DNA from: T3SED10-260 sp035363255
GTDB taxonomy: Bacteria > Caldisericota > Caldisericia > UBA6126
Length of the DNA: 64,000 nt
NCBI GenBank assembly: GCA_035363255.1
Contig: DAOSES010000012.1
Span: 6,430-70,429, forward strand
Direction of reading: 5' to 3'
The notes beneath the pieces are model-generated. The model worked only from the letters and a program-made list of their open reading frames with translations, was not told where the DNA came from and made no database searches. Shown here in pieces: positions 26,316 to 34,762 of the stretch (positions are counted from its first letter, which is position 1; each line of letters begins with the position of its first letter). A program made the position numbers and the translations under genes.

Positions 26316-27092
26316 ATGATTGAATTTAATCCCTTAACTTTTTTTGCAGTTATCTTTAATATGACTGTATTGTTTATATTGTTTCGATTATTTTTCTTCA
26401 AACCCATCAAGCAGGTCATAGACCAACGAGAGAATGTGATACAGGAAGCCATCGATAAAAATCAACTTTTGCATTTGGAAGCTCAGGACAAAACCAAGCA
26501 AGCATTTCTAAAACTCAAACAAGCAGAAACCCAGGCTCGAATCACTATAGAGGAAGCTAATCAGCTGAGTGATAGTATTCTTACCCAAGCAAAAAATGAG
26601 GCTAAGTCCAAGGCGAGAGAAATCATGCAAATCGCTGAAGAAGAAGCTCGTTCTACTCGTGAATCAACCCACAAGGAACTAAAAAGAGAAGCTCTTAAAG
26701 TTTCAAACATCATTTCCAGAAAACTTCTTGATGCGGTGTTTGATGAAAGCATGGACAATTTTTTTATCCAAAAAACCCTTGACAACCTTAGCGACTGGGT
26801 AGTGGAAGAAAAAGCCTCCAAACAAGTAGCTCTGAAAAAGTTGATCGAAAAAGCCATTGAGTCTGGGAAAGATATTCGTATCATTACCAACCATCCCCTA
26901 TCCAGTGAAACTCAAAATTATTTCTTAAAAAAACTCTATGATGTTTCTGGTCAAAACCTACAACTTGTTTTTGAAGTTTCCTCCGAGATAGCAGGAGGTT
27001 GGAAAATGGGCTTTGGCTTTACAGATGTGGACTTTACCCTTGATGGTCAGATCCAATCTATGGTAGACCAATTATCCAGCTATGAACAATAA
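26316..27092 (+). CDS. atpF: ATP synthase b subunit fused to the delta C-terminal domain
   Basis: 258-residue stator subunit. One transmembrane helix (about 9-28) is followed by a long charged coiled coil to about residue 150, as in subunit b. The last 90 residues resemble the C-terminal domain of delta: an ITNHPLSSE segment (delta: TSAxPLS) and EVSSEIAGGWKMGFGFTDVD..LDGQIQSMVDQL, matching the delta GG..I..GD..DGS pattern. The N-terminal helical bundle of delta, which binds the tip of alpha, is missing, and no separate atpH exists between here and atpA. This resembles the b subunits of so-called alternate F1F0 ATPases. It overlaps atpA. Confidence 0.87.
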   Translation: MIEFNPLTFFAVIFNMTVLFILFRLFFFKPIKQVIDQRENVIQEAIDKNQLLHLEAQDKTKQAFLKLKQAETQARITIEEANQLSDSILTQAKNEAKSKAREIMQIAEEEARSTRESTHKELKREALKVSNIISRKLLDAVFDESMDNFFIQKTLDNLSDWVVEEKASKQVALKKLIEKAIESGKDIRIITNHPLSSETQNYFLKKLYDVSGQNLQLVFEVSSEIAGGWKMGFGFTDVDFTLDGQIQSMVDQLSSYEQ

Positions 27093-28611
27093 AGTCACCT
27101 CTCTCTTTTCTGAATCAGAAATTTCAAAGACTCTGAAAAATTCAGCTCGTACCGCTATACTCCATGAAAAGGGTGAAATTATCTATGTGGGAGTTTCGGT
27201 ATTGGAGGCTCGAGGCATTGATAATAGCTTCATTGGAGAAGTAGTATGTGTTGGCGATACCTCAAGAGCCTATGTTTTTGGTTTTCGCGAAGAGACAGTC
27301 CAGCTCATCTTTTTGGAAGGTAAAGAACAAATTCGAGTAGGTGACCCTGTTTTTAGAACTGGTCAAGCACTCAAGGTTCCTGTTGGCAGATCTCTCCTGG
27401 GACGTATTGTGAATCCCATGGGTTTGCCTATTGACGGGAAAGGAACTTTGATCTCAAGTCAGTATCGACATGTAGAAAATCCTGCTCCTTCAGTCATCCA
27501 ACGTAAACCAGTCACTACTCCCATGCATACGGGCATCAAAACTATCGACTCCATGATTCCCATTGGTAAAGGACAGCGCGAATTGGTTGTGGGAGATCGA
27601 CAAACAGGAAAATCCTCTATTCTGATCGACACTATCATAAACCAGGTAAAAAGTGATGTGATCTGTGTTTATGTAGCTATCTCACAGCGTTCTTCATCAA
27701 TTGCATCCATCATCGAGTTGCTCCAGCTTCATGGAGCCTTCGAACATACCATTCTGGTAGTATCTTTGGCTGAAGATCCTACCTCACTGAGATATTTGGC
27801 TCCTTTTTCGGGAGTAGCTATAGCCGAACACTTTGCAGAGCAAGGCAAAGATGTGTTGATAGTTTACGATGATCTGTCAAAGCATGCTGATTCTTATCGA
27901 GAGCTTTCCCTATTGCTCCAACGACCTCCTGCCAGAGAAGCCTACCCCTCCGATGTGTTTTATCTTCATTCCCGACTCTTGGAACGCGCAGGAAACTTTA
28001 CCGAAGCTTTGGGTGGGGGCTCCATAACTGCCTTGCCAGTGATTGAAACTCAGGGGGGAGACATCTCTCAGTATATTCCCACCAACATCATCTCTATCAC
28101 TGATGGACAGATATATCTCGAAAAAGAGCTCTTCAACTCGGGCGTTCGACCTGCAATCAACGTTGGTTTGTCAGTTTCTCGTATTGGAGGTTCAGCTCAA
28201 ACAAGGTGGACTCGAAAAGTTTCTGGAAGTTTGAGATTGGAACTGAGCCAATACAATGACCTGAAATCTTTTACTGAGTTTGGGGGAGATCTTGATAAAG
28301 AAACCTTGTTTCGTTTGAAACGAGGCGAGCTCCTCGTGGAGTTGATGAAGCAAAAAAATAACTCCCCTTTGTCTATCGAGTCTCAGGTGATGATGCTTTT
28401 TGCCTATTCAAAGCATCTGCTGGACGATATCCCTTTGGATCGAATTCATGAGTTTGAGCTTGGCTTTTTGCGTTATGTTGAAAAAAATGTTCCTCAGCTG
28501 TACACCTTAATCTTTTTAGACAAGCCGGAAGACAAAGTAACAGCTCAAAAACTGGAACAGAGCCTCCTTGAGTTCAAGCAGATGTTTCTTGACAAGGATA
28601 AGATCGAATAA
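27082..28611 (+). CDS. atpA: ATP synthase F1 subunit alpha
   Basis: 509-residue non-catalytic nucleotide-binding subunit of F1. The Walker A motif is GDRQTGKS (171-178), with Lys177, and the family segments LAPFSGVAIAEHF, LLQRPPAREAYPSDVFYLHSRLLER and VSRIGGSAQ are present. The N-terminus before the beta-barrel domain is somewhat divergent (LFSESEISKTLKNSA), notable because that part normally docks the delta N-terminal domain, which is missing here. Overlaps atpF at the start and touches atpG at the end. Confidence 0.97.
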   Translation: MNNKVTSLFSESEISKTLKNSARTAILHEKGEIIYVGVSVLEARGIDNSFIGEVVCVGDTSRAYVFGFREETVQLIFLEGKEQIRVGDPVFRTGQALKVPVGRSLLGRIVNPMGLPIDGKGTLISSQYRHVENPAPSVIQRKPVTTPMHTGIKTIDSMIPIGKGQRELVVGDRQTGKSSILIDTIINQVKSDVICVYVAISQRSSSIASIIELLQLHGAFEHTILVVSLAEDPTSLRYLAPFSGVAIAEHFAEQGKDVLIVYDDLSKHADSYRELSLLLQRPPAREAYPSDVFYLHSRLLERAGNFTEALGGGSITALPVIETQGGDISQYIPTNIISITDGQIYLEKELFNSGVRPAINVGLSVSRIGGSAQTRWTRKVSGSLRLELSQYNDLKSFTEFGGDLDKETLFRLKRGELLVELMKQKNNSPLSIESQVMMLFAYSKHLLDDIPLDRIHEFELGFLRYVEKNVPQLYTLIFLDKPEDKVTAQKLEQSLLEFKQMFLDKDKIE

Positions 28612-29492
28612 TGAATCCTCTGCATTTGCGCAACAAACTGAAATCCATCAACAATCTTTATCACATGGTGCATTCTATGGAAACTCTCGCTACCATGAAA
28701 ATATCCAAATTGAAGCAAGCGCTCGATACTCGGCAAAAATATACCCAACGAGTGGAAGAATTGTTGCGTAAGCTTGCTCTGTCTTATCCTCAGGAATTTG
28801 CTCAAATACCTTTTTTTAAATCTTCAAAGCATCAAACCTATCCCTTATATATCGTATTGAGTTCGGACCGAGGATTTTGCGGTGCCATGAACAACATGAT
28901 AGAAGGCGAAGCTAAAAAAAGCCTACGTACCCAGGACCATTATCTTTGCTGGGTATTCGGAAAAAAAACTACAAAATGGCTCATGGAAGATGGTTTTAAG
29001 GTAGCCCGTAGTATTGACCTTCCTCTCGAAAAGGTGGATGAAAACTATATTCAATCTTTCATTGCAGACTTATTGCTGGAAATGGAAACCAAACAAGTAG
29101 ATGCTGTTTATTTCATTTCAATGAAGTTTTATTCCAGTTTAATACAAAAAATCCAAAATAAAAAAATACTTCCTCTCGATTGGTCTCATACTATTCAAGA
29201 ACATGTTTTGCACGAGGAATTGCAAAATACTCTCTTATCCCCCAATCTTACCGCACTCCTTGAGATGATATCCTCGCAGTATCTTAAAGCAGTAGTATTG
29301 CTGACTTTTATTGAAGCAGCGGCATCCGAACAGGCAATGAGAATGATGAGCATGAAGAATGCCAGTGATAGTGCAAAAGATATGCTTGAAAAAGTGCGTC
29401 AGGATTATCAGGATATGCGCCAGGAAAAGATTACGCGAGAACTGATGGAGCTAGTCCTGTATGAAAGCTCAACCAAAAACAAAAGAAGGTAA
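28611..29492 (+). CDS. atpG: ATP synthase F1 subunit gamma
   Basis: 293-residue central rotor shaft. The N-terminal helix (LRNKLKSINNLYHMVHSMETLATMK) and C-terminal helix (AMRMMSMKNASDSAKDMLEKVRQDYQDMRQEKITRELMEL) form the coiled coil, and the middle domain has the SSDRGFCGAMN signature. It is more divergent than usual in the N-terminal helix. Its first base overlaps the alpha stop. Confidence 0.94.
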   Translation: MNPLHLRNKLKSINNLYHMVHSMETLATMKISKLKQALDTRQKYTQRVEELLRKLALSYPQEFAQIPFFKSSKHQTYPLYIVLSSDRGFCGAMNNMIEGEAKKSLRTQDHYLCWVFGKKTTKWLMEDGFKVARSIDLPLEKVDENYIQSFIADLLLEMETKQVDAVYFISMKFYSSLIQKIQNKKILPLDWSHTIQEHVLHEELQNTLLSPNLTALLEMISSQYLKAVVLLTFIEAAASEQAMRMMSMKNASDSAKDMLEKVRQDYQDMRQEKITRELMELVLYESSTKNKRR

Positions 29493-29499
29493 CACGCCC

Positions 29500-30888
29500 A
29501 TGAACCAAGGTATGATCATTTCTATAGAAGGATCAGTGGTCACAGTCCAGTTTAGCAAAGTTCTTCCAGACCTTTACAATGTTTTGGAAGTTTTGGATGC
29601 TCATCAAAATTGTGTTTTACTGCTGGAAGTTCAAGAGATTATGCTCAACAACAAAGTAAAATGTGTTGCACTGGGCACCACTGAATACCTTTCCAGGGGT
29701 AGTCAGGTCAGGGATACTGGCTTTCCGATACGCATCTTTCTTGGAGAAGAACTCCTGGGACGTGTGCTCAATGTCTTTGGGCAGGCGGTGGACGGAGGAA
29801 GATCCCTTCCTCAGGACCCCCGAGTTTCGATATTACCAAAATTTCCCGAACTATATAAGGTTGAGCCAGTGTCGGAGATATTGGAAACAGGCATTAAAGT
29901 GGTTGATCTCTTGGCTCCCTTCCCCAAAGGGGGAAAGATTGGTTTGTTTGGGGGCGCTGGAGTAGGAAAAACCGTGTTTCTGATGGAATTGATGGATAAT
30001 ATTGCAAAAGTTCATCATGGTACCTCCGTTTTTGCGGGTGTTGGGGAACGCACTCGTGAGGGAAATGATCTGATATCAAGCATGAAGGAAAGCGGAGTTA
30101 TTGACAACGCAGTATTGGTTTTCGGGCAAATGAATGAACCCCCTGGAATCAGACTTCGAACCCCTTTCACTGCTTTGACCATCGCTGAGTATTTTCGAGA
30201 CAAGAAAGAAACTGATGTTTTGGTTTTTATCGACAATGTGTTTAGATATATCCAAGCTGGAGCTGAACTTGCCGCTCTACTTGGAAGAACTCCCTCTGCG
30301 GTTGGCTATCAGTCAACTCTTGCCAGTGAAGTCAGCATGATTGAAGAACGCATTCAATCCACTATTAAAGGCTCAATTACCTCGATTCAAGCTATTTATG
30401 TTCCAGCTGATGATTATACCGATCCTGCTCCTGTTGCGGTTTTTTCCCATCTTGATGCTACCATATCCCTTTCAAGGTCTCTTGTTGAGCTTGGTATATA
30501 TCCTTCTGCCGATCCACTAGACTCAAGCTCAAAAATGCTGAATCCAGATATGGTGGGCGAGAAACATTATCAAACTGCCCAAAAGGTCAAGAAAATTCTT
30601 GAAAGATATGCAGAGCTGCGAGATATTATCTCAATCCTTGGCATGAGCGAACTATCGGAAGAAGACCAGGCATTAGTATATCGTGCGCGTAAAATTCAAA
30701 AGTTTCTATCCCAGCCTTTTTTTGTGGCTGAAAAGTTTTCTGGCATTCCAGGAAAATATGTACCCATAGCTGATACCGTGGAAGGTTTCAGAGCTATTGC
30801 AGATGGAGAGTGCGACGATATTCCAGAGGATCAATTTTATATGAAAGGTTCCTTAAAAGAGATTTTATCTGAATGGAAAGCCCGATGA
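29500..30888 (+). CDS. atpD: ATP synthase F1 subunit beta
   Basis: 462-residue catalytic subunit. The P-loop GGAGVGKT, the GERTREGND catalytic segment with its Glu, the Walker B-like VLVFIDNVFRYIQAG and the YVPADDYTDPAP strand are present. ATG 29500 is chosen, with AGAAGG upstream; an earlier in-frame ATG at 29461 would lie inside atpG and add 13 residues without family match. The C-terminal helical domain is complete. Confidence 0.96.
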   Translation: MNQGMIISIEGSVVTVQFSKVLPDLYNVLEVLDAHQNCVLLLEVQEIMLNNKVKCVALGTTEYLSRGSQVRDTGFPIRIFLGEELLGRVLNVFGQAVDGGRSLPQDPRVSILPKFPELYKVEPVSEILETGIKVVDLLAPFPKGGKIGLFGGAGVGKTVFLMELMDNIAKVHHGTSVFAGVGERTREGNDLISSMKESGVIDNAVLVFGQMNEPPGIRLRTPFTALTIAEYFRDKKETDVLVFIDNVFRYIQAGAELAALLGRTPSAVGYQSTLASEVSMIEERIQSTIKGSITSIQAIYVPADDYTDPAPVAVFSHLDATISLSRSLVELGIYPSADPLDSSSKMLNPDMVGEKHYQTAQKVKKILERYAELRDIISILGMSELSEEDQALVYRARKIQKFLSQPFFVAEKFSGIPGKYVPIADTVEGFRAIADGECDDIPEDQFYMKGSLKEILSEWKAR

Positions 30889-31130
30889 TTCTGGAAATTA
30901 TCTGTTCTTCGGGATACTACAAAAAAATGGAAGTAAATGAAGTAAAGGTATTACTGACCGATGGCTGGGCTGGCATCAGAGATCATCATTGTCCGATGAT
31001 TGCTATATTGGATAAAGGAACCTTATGGGCAAGCCAAGAAGGAAAAGAATTCAGTTGGGAGCTTGAGCCTTCTATTATGGAGGTTAAAGATAATGTGCTT
31101 ACTGTTTTGGCAGACTTGAATCCTCGCTAA
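30885..31130 (+). CDS. atpC: ATP synthase epsilon subunit lacking the C-terminal helical domain
   Basis: 81-residue subunit covering only the N-terminal beta-sandwich of epsilon: EVNEVKVLLTDGWAGIRDHHCPMIAILDKG matches the VLPxxxGxxGVLxxHAPL-type motif and VKDNVLTVLADL the end of the sandwich. Usual bacterial epsilon has about 130-140 residues, the rest being a two-helix domain that can block rotation. Here the frame simply stops. The ATG at 30885 overlaps the beta stop as ATGA; an in-frame ATG at 30873 is possible. The 3' end overlaps the convergent PduL gene by 32 bases. Confidence 0.88.
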   Translation: MILEIICSSGYYKKMEVNEVKVLLTDGWAGIRDHHCPMIAILDKGTLWASQEGKEFSWELEPSIMEVKDNVLTVLADLNPR

Positions 31131-31695
31131 TTACAGTTACTAAATCGCAGTTGGATAAACCCCCTGCATTAGCTTCGTCTGTATCCAAATGAAAATCGAG
31201 CACAAAATCGTGCCGAACTCGTATTACGACATTTCGAAAAATGATAGCCCGGGGGCCATGACTTGCCACAGCAACCACCTGACCATTGGATACCTGGAAT
31301 TTTTCTGCATCGCTGGTATGCATATGAATGTGCCTTGAGGCTATGATGACCCCTTTCTCAAGCACAACCGAACCCATGGGTCCAATCAAGGTTACTCCGG
31401 GGGTGTTTTCGATTTGCCCCGATTCACGAACGGGGGCTTTGATTCCAAGTTTGAAGCTATCGGTCATGGAAACTTCGATTTGGGTTTCGGGTCTCACTGG
31501 ACCAAGGATTCTAACCTTTTCGATGGATCCTTTGGGTCCTTGGAGAGTCAAGGTTTCTTCTGCTGCAAACTGACCTGTTTGGGTAAGGTCTTTCATGACC
31601 TTGAGAGAATAGCCTTTGCCAAAGAGGCTTTCCAGATCTTCCTGAGATAAATGCAGGTGACGATTAGATACTCCAACGGGGATGGAAAAGTTCAT
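31099..31695 (-). CDS. pduL: Phosphate propanoyltransferase, PduL family
   Basis: 198-residue member of the PduL-type phosphotransacylases, which interconvert acyl-CoA and acyl-phosphate and are unrelated to Pta. The two metal-binding histidine clusters SNRHLHLS (N-terminal) and ASRHIHMHTSDAE are present, as is the closing DFHLDTDEANAGGL. There is no N-terminal microcompartment-targeting extension and no shell genes nearby, so a free cytosolic enzyme acting on acetyl- or propionyl-CoA in fermentation is likely. An acetate kinase partner is not in the window. Last gene of a three-gene minus-strand unit. Confidence 0.93.
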   Translation of the reverse strand: MNFSIPVGVSNRHLHLSQEDLESLFGKGYSLKVMKDLTQTGQFAAEETLTLQGPKGSIEKVRILGPVRPETQIEVSMTDSFKLGIKAPVRESGQIENTPGVTLIGPMGSVVLEKGVIIASRHIHMHTSDAEKFQVSNGQVVAVASHGPRAIIFRNVVIRVRHDFVLDFHLDTDEANAGGLSNCDLVTVISEDSSLPKQ

Positions 31696-31714
31696 AACTT
31701 ATGCTCCAGTCTTG

Positions 31715-33253
31715 CTAAAAAGCATTGATTTTAAAGAGGAAGTATAGGCATATGATACCTATCCAAACCAAAGAAATAGCTTGGATGCTTTGTTTTTTGT
31801 TTTTTATACTTTGGGCAAGATCAAACAAACTGAACAAAAGGATACCGCTTAACAAACCTTCAACGGGATTCATGGTGCTTAGGGTGATGAGGATCATGGG
31901 AAAGAAGACCAGGTAGTCACTTGGATGTTTCAGCGAAACATGACGGAAAAACAGCTCCAGGAGTTGGGTGCCAAGGACGATCCAAATAAAAGCAATGAGG
32001 GAGGGATTTACGAAGTATCCCAAGGCAGGAGCTAAGAGTAGGGCAATAAGGATAAACAAGGAAACGAAGAGACTGGTAAAATACGACTTGCTTTTGATTA
32101 GAAGAGAGAAAACGCTGTGCTCGGTATAAGAAAAAACCAAACCGGAGGATAAGACTCCGCCAAGACTACTGAAAGCATTCCAACGATGGAAGGTGGAATC
32201 GCTGATATCTTTTTTGTCATGGTCTGGATGAATTTTTTGATGGCTTTGATGAAGGCTTTGGTGAATGAAAATTGAATAAAAAACCATGAAAAAGAAACTC
32301 ATCAAACTGAGACGTATGAGTGAAAAGTTGCTCTGCACTATACGGAAAAAATTTCCCCATTGCTTGAGGTTAAGGGCTCCACTTTCTCCGAAAACATGCG
32401 AAAAAACCGTTCCGAATATATCGGGACGATAGGGCTGAGGGGTAAACGATAGCTTTTTAAAAGAGGACATCCAGCCCGAATCGCGAAGCGAGGTCCATTC
32501 TGCGGGAAGAACAAAGCCCACTGCAATGATAAACACCATACTCCATAAAAAAGCTGAAGCAGAATTGCGTGCACGAAGGAAGAGGTAGAGTCCAAGACCT
32601 AAAAGGAGCAAGACCATCGTTGGGGTCATGAAAGTATCGACTGAGAGAGGGAAATAAGCACTGCTTCCCCGGAAAGCAAGTCCAAAACTTTTTTGGATGT
32701 CGCTACTTACTGGAGTAAGCCTAACAATACCTGATTGCATGAGACCAAAAAGGACAAGTTGCATCCCAAGGGCAAGGGGGATAAATTTGATGACAGGGTC
32801 AGGTATCCATTTAATCCATAGATCTTTTTTGAAGATGAAACTACAGAGTGCAAAAGCAAGAAAGCCTATCAGAGAAGCGATGATTAAAAAGTGGATGGAA
32901 TAGCCAAGATAGTTTTTTCCACTCACCACAAAAATAAAAGCCCAATAGTAGTTGGGAAGGATGAGATAGGGCTTTTTAGTTAAAAAACCACTGAGACTGG
33001 TGAGGATAATACTTCCCAGGCCCAGCATAACCACAAGGATTGGGAAAACCAGGTTGTAAACGTTTGCGTCAAAGGCGAATTTTAAAATTTCGGCGGTGAT
33101 GATAATTCCAAAGAAGCTGGGAAAAAAAAGCTGGAGAGAAGTTAAAAGATCCTTGCTTAGATGGCGAAATGGTGATTTCTTTTCTTCTCGAGTGGCTTCA
33201 TTAACACCAGGATCTATTCGTTGGATATTTTTTTTGGCTTTTTTCTTGTTCAT
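31715..33253 (-). CDS. Divergent NCS2/AzgA-like permease
   Basis: 512-residue polytopic membrane protein with about 12-13 hydrophobic segments and a basic N-terminal tail. The first half follows the plan of AzgA-type nucleobase permeases (RWIPDPVIKFIPLALGMQLVLFGLMQSGIV resembles their P..LK.AI..GIGLF.A.IGL..AGIV), and the C-terminal part resembles their late helices. The hallmark substrate motif GMGLN is not conserved, so the substrate is unknown. ATG 33253 is chosen because AAAGGA lies nine bases upstream; ATG 33262 overlaps the previous stop but would have no spacing. Residues about 340-370 form a polar loop rich in His, Lys and Asp. Confidence 0.6.
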   Translation of the reverse strand: MNKKKAKKNIQRIDPGVNEATREEKKSPFRHLSKDLLTSLQLFFPSFFGIIITAEILKFAFDANVYNLVFPILVVMLGLGSIILTSLSGFLTKKPYLILPNYYWAFIFVVSGKNYLGYSIHFLIIASLIGFLAFALCSFIFKKDLWIKWIPDPVIKFIPLALGMQLVLFGLMQSGIVRLTPVSSDIQKSFGLAFRGSSAYFPLSVDTFMTPTMVLLLLGLGLYLFLRARNSASAFLWSMVFIIAVGFVLPAEWTSLRDSGWMSSFKKLSFTPQPYRPDIFGTVFSHVFGESGALNLKQWGNFFRIVQSNFSLIRLSLMSFFFMVFYSIFIHQSLHQSHQKIHPDHDKKDISDSTFHRWNAFSSLGGVLSSGLVFSYTEHSVFSLLIKSKSYFTSLFVSLFILIALLLAPALGYFVNPSLIAFIWIVLGTQLLELFFRHVSLKHPSDYLVFFPMILITLSTMNPVEGLLSGILLFSLFDLAQSIKNKKQSIQAISLVWIGIICLYFLFKINAF

Positions 33254-33258
33254 CTTGA

Positions 33259-33771
33259 TCATTCCTTTCGCAAAACATACTGCTCTGCCAATAACTGATA
33301 ACGTCTGGCAGATTGTTCGATGGATAAAATCTCTTCATTGCTAAGCTTGCGAACTACTTTTCCTGGTATGCCCAACACCAAAGAACCTGCTTCAATTTCT
33401 TTGCCTTCCGTAACGATGGAACCAGCTCCGATAATACAGTTTTCATGAACAATGCATCGATTTAGTAGAATTGCTCCCATTCCAATCAACACCCTATCTT
33501 TGACAGTCGCTGCATGTATGATGGCTTGATGCCCCACTGTGACAAAATCTCCGATAGTGCAGGGGTAATCTTTTTCAACATGAAGGGTGGACTGATCCTG
33601 GATGTTGCTATACTTCCCGATAAAAATATCAGCTAAATCAGCTCTAAGAACGGCATTGGGCCAGATGCTGGCATATTCTTGGATGTGTACGGAACCAATA
33701 AGCTGGCAAGCGGGAAAAAGGTAAGATTGATGATGTATACTTGGGCTATGTTGTTTAAATCTAATAATCAT
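33259..33771 (-). CDS. Gamma-carbonic anhydrase-like hexapeptide-repeat protein
   Basis: 170-residue left-handed beta-helix protein of the YrdA/CaiE/gamma-CA family. Family marks are WPNAVLRADLADIFIGKYSNIQDQSTLH, with the metal-binding His of the TLHV segment, and VGHQAIIHAA with two more histidine ligands, then GAGSIVTEGKEIEAGSLVLGIPGK. The ATG at 33771 is preceded by AAGGTGGAGGG; a GTG at 33780 is an alternative. Metal-ligand histidines are kept, so carbonic anhydrase or acyl-transfer activity is possible but unproven. First gene of the unit with the permease and PduL. Confidence 0.9.
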   Translation of the reverse strand: MIIRFKQHSPSIHHQSYLFPACQLIGSVHIQEYASIWPNAVLRADLADIFIGKYSNIQDQSTLHVEKDYPCTIGDFVTVGHQAIIHAATVKDRVLIGMGAILLNRCIVHENCIIGAGSIVTEGKEIEAGSLVLGIPGKVVRKLSNEEILSIEQSARRYQLLAEQYVLRKE

Positions 33772-33826
33772 ACCCTCCACCTTTTCATCTATTCCGAGTG
33801 AGATATAAAAAAATAACTCTTCTAAA

Positions 33827-33854
33827 AGGATAAAAAACTACATTGAAAATGCAA
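33827..33854 (-). promoter_or_regulatory. Possible promoter of the gamma-CA/permease/PduL unit
   Basis: On the minus strand TTGCAT, a 16-base spacer and TATCCT precede the gene by about 50 bases. The -10 is only a fair match, so confidence is low. Confidence 0.35.
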
Positions 33855-33899
33855 ACCTTTATCACGATTTGTACCCCATCGAAAATAAGACTAAAATCA

Positions 33900-33927
33900 T
33901 TGAAATTACTGAGGGCCAGTTTATAAT
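33900..33927 (+). promoter_or_regulatory. Sigma-A-type promoter of the 6S RNA gene
   Basis: TTGAAA (33900-33905), a 16-base spacer and a perfect TATAAT (33922-33927) predict transcription from about 33934, exactly where the conserved 5' end of a 6S RNA begins. This is one of the best-looking promoters in the window. Confidence 0.65.
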
Positions 33928-33933
33928 TAATTT

Positions 33934-34110
33934 CAGCCCTGCGGTGGTAGTGATCGTTCAGTAGTTTTGACCAACATTCTGTTGAACAAGGAGTAGAAAT
34001 ATAGATGAAGTGGCTCCTGAAGAAATGATGGAACCCGAAGTCTGTTCTTCGCTCCAAAAGTGGGTATAAAGGCTCAAAAACCCTGCTACACACGCCACTG
34101 TGGGGATTTC
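33934..34110 (+). ncRNA. ssrS: Probable 6S RNA
   Basis: The 350-base gap between the gamma-CA and RseC-like genes contains a candidate of about 177 nt, the size of 6S RNA. The 5' end has the CAGCCCTGCGGTGGTAG block, like the GCCCTGCGGTG opening of Bacillus 6S RNAs. The 3' end has CGCCACTGTGGGG. Bases 33937-33948 pair without a break with 34094-34105 (eight Watson-Crick pairs and four G-U), giving the closing stem typical of 6S; a T-rich stretch (GTTTTT) follows. The interior contains long pairable arms, though I did not fold it fully. 6S RNA binds the housekeeping RNA polymerase and mimics an open promoter. No protein gene fits here. Confidence 0.68.
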
Positions 34111-34129
34111 GTTTTTGGAGGTACATCGA

Positions 34130-34558
34130 ATGATGAGAAAAGGTTTGGTAAAAAAGACCCTTGGTGACAAGGTGTGGGTGGAAATTCTCAAAGACCATCC
34201 TCTGGATGATATCAGCCAGCACTCTTCCTGCTCATGCTCTTCTTGCGCAGGATGCCATACTCAAGAAAATCATGTCCTGGTTGACACCTCCATCGAAGTT
34301 CAACCAGGCGATCGAGTTGAACTGCATCTTGAAAGTTGGAAACTTTTCACCACTGCAATTATCGCATTTATCCTCCCGGTTTTTTCTCTAATATTTGCCC
34401 TATGGATTAGCCGAGACTACCAGGTAGCCATACAAAAATGGGCTTTAGTTTTATCTTTTCTTGCTTTTTCTTTCTTAATTGCGTATATTTTTGATAAGTT
34501 TAATAAAGCAAAAGTAAAGCTAGTAAAAGTATTGGAAAAGGATCAAACTAATGAATAG
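34130..34558 (+). CDS. RseC/MucC family protein (SoxR-reducing-system type)
   Basis: 142-residue membrane protein of the RseC/MucC family. It has an N-terminal cytoplasmic part with the cysteine cluster SCSCSSCAGC (an Fe-S or redox site), then VQPGDRVEL, and two transmembrane helices typical of the family. The ATG at 34130 is supported by a GGAGG ribosome site; an upstream in-frame GTG lies in the 6S RNA tail. In Clostridia such genes often occur alone or near rnf-like genes; the exact role is unknown. Overlaps the next gene by eight bases. Confidence 0.85.
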   Translation: MMRKGLVKKTLGDKVWVEILKDHPLDDISQHSSCSCSSCAGCHTQENHVLVDTSIEVQPGDRVELHLESWKLFTTAIIAFILPVFSLIFALWISRDYQVAIQKWALVLSFLAFSFLIAYIFDKFNKAKVKLVKVLEKDQTNE

Positions 34559-34733
34559 AGAACTCGCTAACGGAATGATTGTTGGACTAGTCATTGGGAT
34601 GTTCGTTTCAATTTTATTCGCACCAGAGGATTGTTTGAATGTCAAACGCAAGTATCTTGATCGTTTGCTTCAGGCTTTATCCCTGCGCAACGTTGAAGTA
34701 ATTGAAAGCATTGTGGATGAGGATGTGCATTAA
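34551..34733 (+). CDS. Small single-helix membrane protein
   Basis: 60-residue protein of unknown function: one N-terminal hydrophobic segment (about 8-25, GMIVGLVIGMFVSILFAPE) followed by a charged helix ending in acidic residues. The GLxxGxxxxxLFAPxxG-like opening resembles YtxH-type small proteins, but a match cannot be asserted. Its ATG overlaps the RseC-like gene, suggesting coupled translation, and the surface protein gene follows after 29 bases. Confidence 0.6.
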   Translation: MNRELANGMIVGLVIGMFVSILFAPEDCLNVKRKYLDRLLQALSLRNVEVIESIVDEDVH

Positions 34734-34762
34734 AATCTGAGTCTCTTGTTAGGAGATTAACG

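Noticed and set aside
30873..31130. Frameshift as the reason for the short epsilon subunit
   Set aside because: Downstream frames contain no two-helix epsilon domain; the following DNA codes for the end of PduL on the other strand, so a true short form is more likely.
33785..34222. 145-residue minus-strand frame across the gap before the RseC-like gene
   Set aside because: It runs through the 6S RNA candidate and its promoter and into the RseC coding region; protein has no recognisable pattern.
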